Assembly (NCBI GenBank): GCA_009733575.1
Contig: ML769383.1
Span: 1,116,001 to 1,180,000 of the forward strand
Source: Gymnopus androsaceus JB14
Lineage: Eukaryota; Basidiomycota; Agaricomycetes; Agaricales; Omphalotaceae
Direction of reading: 5' to 3'
Length of the DNA stretch: 64,000 bases
The notes under the pieces: generated by a model
What the model saw: only the letters and a program-made list of their open reading frames with translations
What the model was told of the DNA's origin: nothing
Databases searched by the model: none
Shown: in pieces, positions 1 to 11,282 of the stretch
How positions within the stretch are numbered: the first letter of the stretch is position 1
Layout of the letters: each line of letters starts with the position of its first letter
Program-made: the position numbers and the translations under genes

Positions 1-94
1 AATTCGCGTCAAAATGGCATCGCGCAAAGAGTATGCTAAAAGCTGTAGAAAGGCGCGCATGAGCAATTCCTTTTATGAATAACCAAACAGGCGC

Positions 95-100
95 CACGTG
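95..100. promoter_or_regulatory. E-box CACGTG
   Basis: A perfect CACGTG palindrome lies 62 bases upstream of the RER1 start codon. In fungi this is the core site of bHLH factors such as Cbf1 or Ino2/Ino4-like proteins. The position suits a promoter element, but a 6-mer can occur by chance, so binding is inference. Confidence 0.35.
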
Positions 101-161
101 GTTCTCTTGTCTGCTGCCACGCATCCTCGACGCTTAGACCAAAACGACCACGACCACGAAT

Positions 162-1054
162 ATGATGTCTGACACCGATGCAGGCGTTGAGCCTTCACCT
201 GTACAAAATATCTCTGCAGCCTACGGTCGCATATCACGCCAGTACCAGCAAGTTCTGGACAGATGGACTCCATATATTATGTATCGTTGGTTAGGAACTG
301 CAGGCGTGTTGTCAGTTTTCATGCTGAGAATCATATTCTCTCAAGGAGTGCGTAGGTTTATCTTTTTTGCATTACGCGCAACTAACGCTGTTTTTTAGTG
401 GTATATTGGTTCGTTTTTTTTTCTGCTGCAGTATCCGAGACCTAACGAATGTACGGTCAATCTTGCATGAATAGTCTGCTGTAGGTCGCTTTTGCGTGAA
501 TCTGAAGAGCCTATGATTGATATTAATTGACGATGATAGATGGACATGCTATATACCTTCTCAACCTCCTCCTCGCATTCCTGCAACCCAAATTCGACCC
601 GTCCATACAAGACGATCTCCTCGCTGATGAAATCGAAGAAGGCGGTATCCCAATGACCTCTCCTCTTCCGAACCAGCGTGATGATGAGTTTAGACCATTT
701 GTGCGACGACTTCCTGAATGGCAATTTTGGTATGTGCTTTTTTCGTATAGCGTTGTCAAATCCCGTTCTAACTCCCTTTTTCCACAGGCTTTCCTCGACT
801 CGCGCAACTGTCGTGGCCCTAGTATGCACGTTTTTCGAAATGTTCGATGTGCCTGTCTATTGGCCGATTCTGCTTGTCTACTTTTTCATACTCTTTGCTC
901 TCACTATGAGACGTCAAATACAGTGCGTTTTCACTAACTAATCCTTGCCGTTTTATTTTTATTTATTGCTTTTTCTTACAGGCATATGATCAAGTACAAA
1001 TACGTTCCATTCGACATTGGCCGCAAGGCGAGATATGGCAGCAGCAGCAGGTAG
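162..1054 (+). CDS. RER1: RER1, Golgi-to-ER retrieval receptor
   Basis: The product matches the Rer1 family, four-pass membrane proteins of the cis-Golgi that return certain ER membrane proteins in COPI vesicles. Visible family blocks are [18 protein letters not shown] near the N-terminus, [13 protein letters not shown], the acidic stretch after it, and [14 protein letters not shown]. The C-terminal block is [17 protein letters not shown]. Exons read as 162-347, 399-408, 540-729, 788-922 and 982-1054, giving about 197 residues, the usual length. Exon 2 is only 10 nt and encodes the conserved WYI. The junction into exon 3 gives [10 protein letters not shown], where the family usually has a more hydrophobic run, so that acceptor is the least certain. 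Start chosen at the first ATG in frame with the conserved block. Confidence 0.93.
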
Positions 1055-1268
1055 AAAGATTGAGCTTTTCCGCGTTTCTTGTATATATTCAAATTCCACG
1101 ACGATTCTTTTTCTACTGGTTTCGGCGCACTGGCGTATATCACAGACTCCTAATAATCTGGCTGACAATTACACTATGTGGACTTTTTTTGTTTGTAAAT
1201 TGAACGATGTTGGATGATGGTCAGCCCGACACTCACTTCACTTGGCCTTTCGTTTTGCGATCATGCCT

Positions 1269-2082
1269 TTAACACTTGCTATTGCTCTCTCTCTGGCTGT
1301 TCACTATACGCCTAGCTGTAGGCAGATCCGCCTCTGTCCACGACTTGTAATCCGGAGATTTCAGCTTTGGCGGTTGAGAAGGGGAAGCTGTGTCGTCTTC
1401 ATTTAAGGCTGGAGGATCGGAAAGCAGAGCTAGTTCGTCGCGAAGCTGCTTTAGAATATCATCCAGTGTCCTGGCATATCTAAGGATACGTCAAGCAGAG
1501 ATGATATGAGAGGCGCGTACAATAACATTGCTATGCATTCTTCAAGCTCCTGCTTGTTTTTGAATTCTCGGCACACTTCGGTGGTGCAGGTTTCAATATG
1601 AGTGAATCTAGCACTACCGAGCATGATGCCCCCATACCTGTCGAAAGTAAGGATGCATTTTAGGACGGGAGATGTGCATGCCAACAAGAAAAGGAAGATA
1701 CTAGCCAACGGCTAACAATCACAACCGCGTCAAGCACAGCTTGAGATTCCATTGCTTTCAGTACTCTGCTTCCAGCCCACTGTTCTCCATCATCGTCATG
1801 GCCAGTCTTCAACTCGAAATCATCAGGACCTGTCAGCCCAGTTTTACCCGGTTTCAAAACCATACAACGATATGCGGAGATTTCATGTGTCGCTCGGCGT
1901 GATGCGTGCGTTACATTTCGAAGGTACTGAACATGGGCTTTGGCTTCTTCGGGTGTGGAGGCAGAGAAAATGTTAGCGACAAAGGTGGAACCGCGGTCGC
2001 GGATTTCTTGGGATGTTGCTTTGGGCTCGGGTAGAGCTTGAGTGCGTTGTACAAAGGAATCTAGATTGGAGACTGAAGCCAT
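1269..2082 (-). CDS. IMPACT/YIH1-type (UPF0029) domain protein
   Basis: The protein carries the IMPACT N-terminal domain (UPF0029): RGSTFVANIFSASTPEEAK, then ATHEISAYR, DDDGEQWAGSRVLKAM, and after an intron YGGIMLGSARFTHIE. In YIH1/IMPACT this domain accompanies regulation of Gcn1-Gcn2 kinase signalling. No RWD domain precedes it, so this is a stand-alone or divergent member and the link to Gcn2 is only inference. Three exons are seen. The last intron has its donor inside the codon for a Leu (AMLL/TLDD), and the final exon encodes an acidic, proline-rich tail ending at the TAA at 1269-1271. It is transcribed divergently from the acetyltransferase gene at 2199, with a 116 bp shared promoter. 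Confidence 0.8.
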
Positions 2083-2198
2083 CCTAGAAGAATAGATTGT
2101 AGTTCAAGAAGAAATACTTGGGCGCTTCTCCGAGGATCGTCGCCGACGGATTGATTGAATATTCCTATCCTCCGTACTACGAGTTGTAGACTACAGCC

Positions 2199-3117
2199 AT
2201 GTCTGCCTACGGTGCGATTTCCAGATCCTCAGCCCCTCAAGCTCTACTACCTTCAACTATCTGGTCAGTTCGAAAAGATCTAAATGCTTCTTCAGAATTC
2301 GAGTCTGTGCCTTATGTTACCATGCATCACTTGAGGCTCGATTCGGCTCCATCAGGCCTCGTCGAGTACCTCAGCAAAGTATTTGCTCAAGAGGTTGAAG
2401 ATGGAAGGACCTATCCCCAGGAAGAAAAGTTTGATCAACAGGCGTTTAGAAACTACTTCCTGGCGGAAGATCTGCTCGTTGGGATTGTAGGGAAAGAAAG
2501 CGCTCCTCCTCAAACAGGGGGTGTAGCAGAGATAACCCTCTCGATAGAAGAGGCTCGTACGGTGACCGTAATTGGGAGGACTGCGTAGTCGGATGCTACT
2601 ATGTAAGGCACCCCTTACCTCCTGTAACCTCATATCTATAATCCTATCTTCAGGTAAAGCCAAACTATCCCGGCCGTTCATCTCACGTTTAGTGGCTCTT
2701 CTTTCTCAGTCCACCAGAAGGTTCTCTAACAAGCACATCTTGCTCTTGCTCTGATAGATCTGCAATGGAGGCTTTATCGTACCTCCTACGCGCCGAAAAG
2801 GTGGATACGGATCAACCCTGGCAAAGTCCTACGTGCACTATGCCCCAAAGCTTGGATATAGAGCGAGCGTGTTCAATCTCGTGTATGTTAACAATGAGGC
2901 TTCCGTAAGGTATGCACCCCTTTTACATTGTTCTATGAATTCGAAGGTTAGACGACGCTTACTGTCTGATATGGACAGGCTTTGGGAACGATTGGGATTT
3001 ACCAAAGCGGGCCGTATTCCTCAAGCAGGACGTTTGAAACGTGAAGATGGGAAAGGTGAAGAGTATGTTGATGCATGGGTGGTTTACAAGAGCTTCGTAG
3101 AAGATGAACGAACTTAG
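2199..3117 (+). CDS. GNAT-family N-acetyltransferase (Mpr1/Ppr1-like)
   Basis: This is a GCN5-related acetyltransferase. After an N-terminal segment of about 125 residues, the spliced reading gives CYYVKPNYPGRSSHICNGGF, then IVPPTRRKGYGSTLAKSYVHY, which holds the acetyl-CoA pyrophosphate-binding R-x-x-G-x-G/A type loop. It continues GYRASVFNLVYVNNEASVR and LWERLGFTKAGRIP. The motif NGGF...APKLGY..SVFNLV resembles the Mpr1/Ppr1 group that acetylates toxic proline analogues such as azetidine-2-carboxylate. Substrate here is inference from that resemblance. At least three introns; start is the ATG after a short pyrimidine-rich leader, stop TAG at 3115-3117. Confidence 0.82.
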
Positions 3118-5461
3118 GGTGGAGTAACTAAAATGATGTTACTCCCGTCGAAAACTATCAATCTTACTGCCTCTCCCGCTCTACTTGTCTCCAGAAGGCA
3201 CCCAGCTACTACTTCCAGTATCTGCGACTCAATGAATCCGTACCCAGCGGGCATGCAAACCAAACTTGGTTCCCGATACTCTAACTACTTGGACTAGACA
3301 ATCCGGATATTCGCACCGTCGGACAGAGCGCGAGCCCGGAGGTCGCTGACTCGATAAAGCAAAGTCAATGGTTCCAAGAATTGTGAGTCACCTAGTCAGA
3401 GGTATATATGGATCATGAATGCATGAACATCGCAATATACCATAATACTTATACCACGAAAGAAAAAAACAAAACGACTCAATTGCGACTGATACGGGAA
3501 TTGTGAATACACCGATATCCCACACTCGCCACCGCTACCCACCCTCGGCGACGAAAAACGAGGCTAAAACAACTGTGACGGATTTGCGGACTTGACGGAG
3601 TTGCGATGTAGTTTCAGGCCCAGGGGGGAGAGAAGGTTGATATCGTTCCTTCGTGACTGAGGCCCGCGATATCTGCAACTTGCAAGCATTCTTTCAACGT
3701 TTATATCTACTAGAACGATCCCCTTTCAGATTATTAAACTATGGACCCAAGAGGGTGCAAGATGTCCTTTTTATCGGACCGGTACCGAGTAAGTACTAGT
3801 AAGATGCAGGAGGCGTTCGTCGCGATCTAGGGGTCAAGATTCTGTTCAATCTGCTGTAAATATGTGCTGTAGTATGTAGACAGTAGATGGGCGTCCAAGC
3901 AACGTAAATCTTTCAAGTACTTCTGGTAACCTGGCTTCAAGCGTCTGCCTAAGTATTCGACAGCGGCGGATGATAAATTGCTAGATTTTCAACACAGCCC
4001 ACGGACACTATACCTATTGATAATTCCTCTGAAAATCAACTCAAAACCATTCATCGTCTGCATCCGACAATGGGGGAACCTGAGAGACGCGATGATCAGC
4101 CAGACTAAAAGTTTTCTCTTGGGATATGCATTGATATGCACTGATATGCATGGCCACGAATCGACCATGCTTCCTCTCGCACCGGACTTTGAAAAACCTG
4201 ACTTTTTTCGGTTCGGAATGGATCTCATCCGGGAGAAGTCCAGCTTTGCCCATATGCCCGAACAGGCGAGTCATAGGATGAGTGACACCAAATTAATGCT
4301 CAGGCTTAGGCTTCAAGGATAGCATGATCGGGTCCTTGCAGGACTACATGGAACTCTGAAGTGGAGATAAGTACATACACGGGTTTCAATCAGCATGATT
4401 GACTTACTTACAGCAAGACAGCACGCCGCCGAATTATTACTGAGCTGTATGCGCATTGAAAAGTTTCAGAGTCCCACGCGGGGTAACATTGTGGCTAGCG
4501 AGTGTTCGTATTCCAAGCAGGGAAGGGAAAAGAAACGATACCCATGCAGTAAAGGCGTGTTTATACTGATGTTCATGACCCTGATTGAAGGGGAAGGGAT
4601 GGATTACTTCAAATGTATATGCCTGAAATCATAGAAGACAATGGACAATCCATCAGACTTGAGGGCCGCCGAAAGACAAAGTGCAGACTCCTCCTCATGT
4701 CATCGGAGAATTATGAAAGAGGCGTTTGGATTAGCCGCGATTCTGCGTAGACCTCATTCTAGAGTGAGCGAGGACCTATACAAATCTGAATGCATGGCCA
4801 TGCCTTTCAATGTCGAGTTGCAGGCTCGAACGCGGGCTTTCTAACAAGCCAGTGTTAAATTTCGGTTAAAATCATGCGTGCCCGACGGTTTGCGCAGCTG
4901 AACGGTACGGTACTACAACCGCCTACTGCAGAACCCGTAGCTCACAGCGGTGCTAGCCAGTGCGGTCGTCGTAAATCGGAGTCGGTTCCCGAAAAATTGG
5001 CATGTGTGACCTCGGAGTCACTCCGGCACTAGGCATCTGATAGCTTAATTTGCACAGCCAAAAGAAAATTCAAGATGTTCCTTGCTTCATTCGTCATGCA
5101 GCTTGAATTCGCTATATAAACGAATCCTTTGTCTCCACTTTCCTTGCCCGGTCTTGTACTTGCTTTTGCTAGATCTCCACGGATACTCCCTTTTGTACAA
5201 TACCTTGTTTTGTTGTTTGATACGACTACCTGGTGAGTCCTCTTGTGCTTGTTTTTTTTGCATGGAGGTTGATACGGAGGGTGCCCTAAAAAGGCAACTC
5301 TGTTGTACATGTTTGGGCGAGACAAAAAATTTTTTATCTCCCCACATGAATTCTTTTGAGAATCCATGGCGCTGGCCTATCTATCCTATATATGAATTCC
5401 ATGGTTGTTCGGCTTTAGACTGACCTACCTCATCTTTCATAGTGGCTTGAAAAAACTGTCG
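3118..5461. other. Intergenic region without a convincing gene
   Basis: No open frame here shows family similarity, biased codon use or a coherent splice pattern; the longest frames (about 110 residues) read as noise. The segment 4121-4150 is three 10-bp units ending in GATATGCA. A TATA-like TATATAAA is seen near 5112-5119, followed by a pyrimidine-rich stretch, which probably belongs to the promoter and leader of the downstream cyclin gene. Confidence 0.5.
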
Positions 5462-6477
5462 ATGGCTTCTATACATGCATCCCATAATCGTCGACGCGGC
5501 AAAGAAAGCAGCCAACCGGAATCGCAACTTCCAACCCATCCCTACGGTGCGTCCGTTCCTCCGAACTGTCTAGTACTCTCTCTGACTTTCTTTAGACGTC
5601 TGCCCCGCCCCAGCAGTCACATGTTAAGGATCCATTCTATGGATGCGAATCTATGGCACGGTTGTGCGCAAGGTTCATAACCCATCTTTTTGCTTGTCCT
5701 GAATATCCTCCTACGTCGACCATGTCACAGGCAAAGTTACCGAATTTCATCGCATATGCTTTTCATAGAACAAAGCTTCACGAGTCGGTAACGTTCGCGG
5801 CCCTTGTTCTGCTTCAGCGCTTGAAGGCCCGCTTCCCCACCGCCCGCGGTTCCTCGGGTCACCGTTTGTTCATTTCTGCTTTCATGATTGCTTCCAAAGT
5901 AATATGCGACGACACATATTCCAACAAATCCTGGAGTATCGTCGCACAGGGCATGTTCACTCTTCGAGAGATTAATCAGATGGAACGCGAAATGTGCAAT
6001 TATCTGGATTGGGAGTTGACGGTGGACAATCCCATCCTTTCCAACTTTATGGCTATGGTCATGGAGGATTTCCGCTCTTCTCAAGGCCCTTATCCTACAT
6101 ATCCTCTCAAGCTCGTCTCGAAGCGTGCAGCGAAAGCTGCCGCGTCGACTTCCAACACTCCCATCCCCGAGCCTGACTCCACGACTTCTCCGATACCAAT
6201 CGGTCACCCCACATCATCCTCGTTCAAGTCCTCAGAGCCTACCATGCCCCCTCGGAAAAGCTCTCCAAGCATGTCACCCGATACCCCTTCTCCCAGTTAT
6301 TCCGATACCCCTTCCCCCGCTACAACTTCATCACCTCAGACACCTGTCGGCGACGAGGACTTTTCCGCGAAAATCCACGATTACGACTACCCTATGGGCT
6401 TCACCATCACAGAGAAGAATATGGGCTCCGCATTAAAAAGCAAAACCTTTGCTTTCGCTGTTCCTTCCGTCTGGTAG
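5462..6477 (+). CDS. Pho85-type (Pcl-like) cyclin
   Basis: The protein contains a fungal Pcl-type cyclin box: CESMARLCARFITHLFACPE, LPNFIAYAFHRTKLHESVTF, LLQRLKARFPTARGSSGHRL, FISAFMIASKVICDDTYSNK and MEREMCNYLDWELTV. Such cyclins activate Pho85/Cdk5-like kinases in cell-cycle and nutrient control. After the box comes a Ser/Pro/Thr-rich tail with several SP and TP sites, likely phosphorylated. Exon 1 from the ATG at 5462 encodes MASIHASHNRRRGKESS. The obvious intron (donor at 5547, acceptor at 5595) leaves the two exons one base out of frame, so either the splice site differs or a base is missing or extra in the sequence. Within the second exon the first ATG is at 5653 but the conserved block begins upstream of it. 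Confidence 0.85.
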
Positions 6478-6877
6478 CATTCGTTGTTTTGTTTCTGGCT
6501 TCTGCGTCATCTTGCTCCACGCCATTGCTTCATTTTCTTTTCGGCATATTCTCTGCACCATTTGTACTACCTTCATCATCTTTCTTTTGCATACGGACCT
6601 CATTCTATACCCAACCTAGCAAGCAGTCATGACCACCCACTAGTCTTTCTCAGCTCAACACCTATGTATTATTGGTCAAACCAAGTGGTGATATTTTCAG
6701 TATTTTCGGGATGGTTGAAGCATTTATTTCTTTGCATAACTGACTTTTTGTTCTACATGCATCGTTGTTGTCTCACTAGCATTTTCTGTTTTCGCGTTGG
6801 CCACACTCGCTTTTTATTCTCAGCCATACTTGTAATTACCATACATACACACATAGCTGCACAAAAAAACTATAATA
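6478..6877. other. Probable 3' untranslated region of the cyclin gene
   Basis: This is a T-rich stretch directly after the cyclin stop codon. An open frame of 143 codons crosses it but it is Phe/Leu/His-rich without any recognisable motif, so it is read as a low-complexity 3' UTR. Confidence 0.4.
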
Positions 6878-6947
6878 AATGGCTTAAACACTTATTGTTA
6901 TTCCTGCTTGAATAAAATGGCTTAAACATTCATTGTTCTTCCTGCTC
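6878..6947. repeat. Imperfect direct repeat, 2 x 32 bp
   Basis: Two copies of a 32-base unit beginning AATGGCTTAAACA lie at 6878-6909 and 6916-6947, offset by 38 bases, with four mismatches by eye. It lies in the probable 3' region of the cyclin gene. Confidence 0.7.
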
Positions 6948-7280
6948 GACATGCCTCGAGTTCACCACGCAGTGATCAGAAAGTGCAACCAAGTTCTTGA
7001 CGACGAAAAATTAATTCCGACGATAGCGTTTTCTGTCAGATTTTCTACAAGTCTGATTGTTTTTGAATCATCAATACCTGCTATAGATAAGAATTCTCGT
7101 GTTCACCACGTTTAGCTGCTCGGGACTGCAAGTTACGGTCATTTGACTTGTCCTGATTCTCGTATTTCATCGAAGCGCGTACCACAGAGTCAGTATCACC
7201 TCGTGTTACTAATCCGAGTCTCCGAGTCGTGTACTAGCTTTGATTGCTTGACGTTGGGGTCGACTGGGACGTTAGGCATG

Positions 7281-7400
7281 CTGGCAGACGTTTGTATCGT
7301 AAGCCCCAAAACATCTGCCAGTGCCAAAATAAGCCGACTGCAGCGCAAGTGCTATAACACTTGCGTTGTAGGGGCGCGTGCGCCCTGTATGCTAATCGGC
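7281..7400. other. Highly structured intergenic segment (candidate structured RNA)
   Basis: Four nested or adjacent stems can be drawn by hand. CTGGCAGA (7281-7288) pairs with TCTGCCAG (7314-7321). GCCGA (7333-7337) pairs with TCGGC (7396-7400) and encloses two hairpins: a 14-pair stem 7338-7351 with 7358-7371, including G-U pairs and loop CTATAA, and a GC-rich stem 7372-7376 with 7381-7385. No protein frame explains it and it does not resemble tRNA or the spliceosomal RNAs. The strand of any transcript is unknown. Confidence 0.35.
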
Positions 7401-8762
7401 GAGGAGATGCACAGTGTATGTAGATGCCAATGTACTGATGGAATACTCTTGTCTGGTCTGTTCCGAACGTCCGAAATCGCGTTCCTTGGACCCTCTTGAA
7501 GAGAGAGAAAACACATGTAAGGATTAGGTGAAATCTTGTACCTTCTCTGACCCATTAGGGAACCCGTTGACGCTATAGCGTCTCCCGCGAAGCTTGCTAT
7601 CATCATTCTCAGAAGACATCCTCGAGGAGATGAGTATAACATTGAATAATGATTGTCAACACGTCCTGTCACGGCAGAGAGTATTATATGTAGTGAGTAC
7701 CACTTTAGACCGAGGATAACGAGCCACCTATCGTACGATGTTATGTTTTTTTTCTTGTAAATGATGCAGCGCTATGGATCTGATCTGATTGAAGGCGGTC
7801 CCTAGTACTGTACCAATTCTAAAATTCAATCAGAGCGTCAATCTTGGGAGCTGTACCTGCTGGGAACAAGAATATTTATTGTACTTACTGGTCAAGACAT
7901 CATGATTCATGATTTCGGTATCCCCAATGTTGCAGTAGAGACCAACAACCGCCGAAATGTGGCGGGACGCACGATCATTCAAGGTTGTCACACATGTCCG
8001 GACTTGCCTTTCAATGAGCAGCAGGGTTGTCGAGAAATAGCATGAGGTTCCAACAATTGAGGATTTGAATTTTGAAACGACTTTTGTCCGAAGTAATTCT
8101 AAAACGTCTTTGAAGAACGCCGCCCGTATATGTAGTCTTCCGTTGATTTGCGTATTCACGATGCAATCCCCGAGTAAAGATGTAAATGATACGATGATTG
8201 CTATATTATGTCGGCGCTCGACGACATGACGATGTCGAGATCAATTCGAGACGATACAACCATTTTGGAATCGCGAAGCTTGAAGTTGCTGTGCAGCTGT
8301 GAGTGCTGTGAGTATTTCAAAATAGAGAGATTCAGCGAATGCTGTCTGTAGTCGAAAACAAACTTTCATCAAGAGATCGCAGAAACAGTAACACACCTGA
8401 GGGATTGATACCCGTCAAGCAGTAAATGGGGTTGTCAAATTTCAAAGTTTGTTCCCCAAACCAAAGACTTCGAATCGACGATGAAAACATTTCATCGCAT
8501 TGCTACCGAAGACGAAATTATGTGCTATAGCCTAGTATCCATTCAGCATTGATGAAGTCCAGTAGTATATGCATTACCGAATCTCTATTTGCAAAATAAA
8601 ATAAAATCTGAAGGCTTGAATCTGGACTGGAAGAGAAGCCAGACAGGCGCCCATTAAGCGCCCATCATGATGAGTCAATGCTTCATAATCACATTGCGGA
8701 GTTTGAATCGGGCTTGAATCCCGCTCTTCACTTCACACATCGACGTAGGATTAGCGTCAAAC
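7401..8762. other. Intergenic region, nothing recognised
   Basis: No coding region, tRNA or clear repeat could be supported. The last 100 bases before 8763 are the probable promoter and leader of the Nab2-like gene. Confidence 0.45.
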
Positions 8763-10869
8763 ATGCCTTTCGGTTTAACAATTGGGACAGACCGTGCGCT
8801 GGCACTCCAGGTGCGCTCTTATATCAACATTGAGCGCTGAATTTCTGCTCATTTTTCCGTTTTAGCAAGCCATTCAAGATGAACTTATGTCTCGGGGATA
8901 CAGCACTGATGCTGGTACGTTCTTGCAGTCTTTTTCAAGCGACCAAGTCTAATAGGAACTTTCTTTAGATCCAGTTATGGCCGAGTACATCACTATTATG
9001 ATCATAAACAATCAAGACTGCTGGTAAGCGTCTTTCAAGCGAGACACGGCTTTCAAGTGCTCAGATCCTTTCTACAGCGCAAATAACCTCTGAATTGGAA
9101 GATCGTAAGCGTTTCTACTTGTTCAGGTTGCAAAACTTTGTCTAACTAGCCTTACAGTTATCGGTTCAGATTTTGGTAGGCTCAATTTCAAGGGATGAAT
9201 GACATTATCTAACCTTTTTTTCCAGACCGCACTTTTACGGATTGGTTATTCAAAGAAGCCGAAAAAGGCTCAACGGAAACTGATGCGCCTCTACCAGAAC
9301 TATCTCCAGCTGAACCCGCGGAACGTTCCGCAGAACCTCCAGCTTTAACTACGAACTCCCTCCCACGTAACAAACGATTCTTCCCGTCGCGGTTCTAATC
9401 CTCCTCGCAACGGTATATACCAACAGGCTCTATCTCAAGCCTTACCGTCTTCATCTTCATCGCAGAAGCGCCCTGCGTCTGCAAGATCTCCGTCACCAAG
9501 TCATCCGAATAAAATGCGCCGCACAGACGTTCCTACTGGACCTCGAGCAATGCAACGGGATGGGCCACCTTCAGGAACCAACTCAGAGGAGTCTTCTGGA
9601 TAGAGTGGGAGGACCTGCCGTCGGCGGACAGGATGAAATCCAAGCTCGTATCGATAACATTGTGAACACAGGCGAACCAAACATGATGATGGCGGGTGGG
9701 TTCCCTGGAATGAACAACATGGAAATGGGTGGCATGGATATGAACGCTATGGCCGCTAGTATGGCAAACCCGATAATGATGCAGGAGCTCATGATGAATC
9801 AAATGGCACTTATGGCGCATTTCTCTGGAATGATGAATCCTGGACAATTTGGAGGATTCCCTATGCCAGGAGTGATACCTCAGGATAGTAGGAATGATGC
9901 AGCAGAATATGGGCATGAACGGACAACCGGGTCAGTCGAATGGCGTGGGAAGAGGTCGTGGTGGTGGAAGAGGTGGTCGAGGAATAGGTAGAGGTCGAGG
10001 AGGACCTCCGTCATCGCCATCAGGGCCAAGTAAAATTGAAGAAGTCTCGGTTGAAGCTCCCACTTGCATCACTGCCGATTGCCGTACCTACACCCGTAGC
10101 AGCACCAGTTTCCGACGCTGTTTCTTCCGCTGCACCTCCACGCCCCGCTTACGCGGTTCCCGAACGCCCACAGTCGCCGACGTTGTGCAAGTTCGGCCTC
10201 AAATGCACGAACGCTCATTGTAGATGGTCACATCCTTCTCCGGTCGCTACTGTCGAGAGTGGTGTAGTTCTCAGCAATGATCCTTGCGAGAACGGGAAGG
10301 ACTGCAAAGACAAGGACTGTATCAAGGCTCACGTCAGTCCGGCTGCTCTTAAGCCTCAAGGTAAGCATTCATTTCCACTCTCAAATCCTGTTGCTTGATA
10401 TTTTGTTTGTTTAGAGCACCTACCTCCTCCCGTCGTTCCCCAGCATGCTCCACACTCGTTCACACCGTCTACTCATGTACCGTGTCGTTTTGGGGCTGCA
10501 TGTACGCGCCCCAACTGTACTTTTGCTCACCCGCCTCGTCAGAGCAATGTGCAATGTCGGTTTGGCGGCGCGTGTACTCGAGCGGCTTGTCAATTCCAGC
10601 ATCCTCCAGGTCGAGTGCTACCTACGACCTTCCATCGCGGACTTTCCGAAAACGGGCCTATGGTGACGGTTAAAAATCCGGAACCAGGGTCTATGGGTGG
10701 TCCAAGCCCTCATAGGACCGCCACCTTTAATACTGGCGCAGGGATAAAGTTGAAACTAGAGAAGCAGATGAAGGAGATCGAGGAGAAGAAAAGTCAGGCT
10801 GAGCAGGCTGTTCGCGACGCACAAGCCGCAGCTCATGTCAAGAAGGACGAGGTGGAAATCACCGCATAG
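8763..10869 (+). CDS. NAB2: Nab2-like CCCH zinc-finger poly(A) RNA-binding protein
   Basis: The first small exons encode MPFGLTIGTDRALALQ, QAIQDELMSRGYSTDA and MAEYITIMIINN, the helical N-terminal domain of Nab2, which contacts the nuclear pore and export factors. The middle is Met/Gly/Asn-rich, then an RGG segment (GRGRGGGRGGRG). The C-terminal part has four visible CCCH fingers of form C-x5-C-x4/5-C-x3-H: CKFGLKCTNAHCRWSH, CENGKDCKDKDCIKAH, CRFGAACTRPNCTFAH and CRFGGACTRAACQFQH, followed by a charged coiled tail. Nab2 binds poly(A), limits tail length and promotes mRNA export. The frame shifts by one base at about four places (near 9010, 9585, 9885 and 10050) although the protein sequence stays recognisable on both sides. 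That pattern fits sequence indels, but decay cannot be excluded. Confidence 0.85.
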
Positions 10870-11282
10870 AGTTTTGGGAGATGAGCATTCGACAATCATT
10901 CGACAACGCGACAACATCCCCGGACATGGACCAAAACCAACCCAACGTTATGTAACTCTATCTTTCATTCTATTCCGGTATTTACTACACATTTTGTCTT
11001 CTGTGCTCTACTACGTACCAGTATTTAGTTCTGTTTAGCTGTAGTCCTTGCGCCTCGCCCTCAGAGTGGAATACATATCCAGAGCTGGGTTTCAGCTCGA
11101 AGACCCGACAAAGATCGGGCTTCATTTCCACTCTTCAATTGTCGGATCTCGTTGAGCACGAAAAACAAGCGAATTAGACCAGTTCTTCCGACAAATTGAT
11201 CAAAGCGTTGAATATGAGAAATTGAGAATTACTTATGGATAAATAATTGCAATCTACAATAACTTAGACAGCTTGGACAACT
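10870..11282. other. Convergent intergenic region
   Basis: This holds the 3' ends of two convergent genes (Nab2-like on plus, ATPase on minus). An inverted pair near 11085-11125 (CTCGAAGACCCGACAAAGATCGGGC context) might form a weak hairpin. No gene seen. Confidence 0.4.

Noticed and set aside
3640..3686. GATATCG/CGATATC hairpin as a structured RNA
   Set aside because: Only about seven pairs with a large loop; weak compared with the 7281-7400 segment.
3978..4844. Several 65-114 codon frames
   Set aside because: No similarity, no splice logic and overlapping frames on both strands; read as random.
6484..6915. 143-codon frame after the cyclin gene
   Set aside because: Phe/Leu/His-rich translation of T/C-rich 3' UTR sequence, without motifs.
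8700..8745. tRNA-like T-arm (GGGCTTGAATCCC)
   Set aside because: No A-box, acceptor stem or anticodon arm fits upstream, and the B-box has two mismatches.
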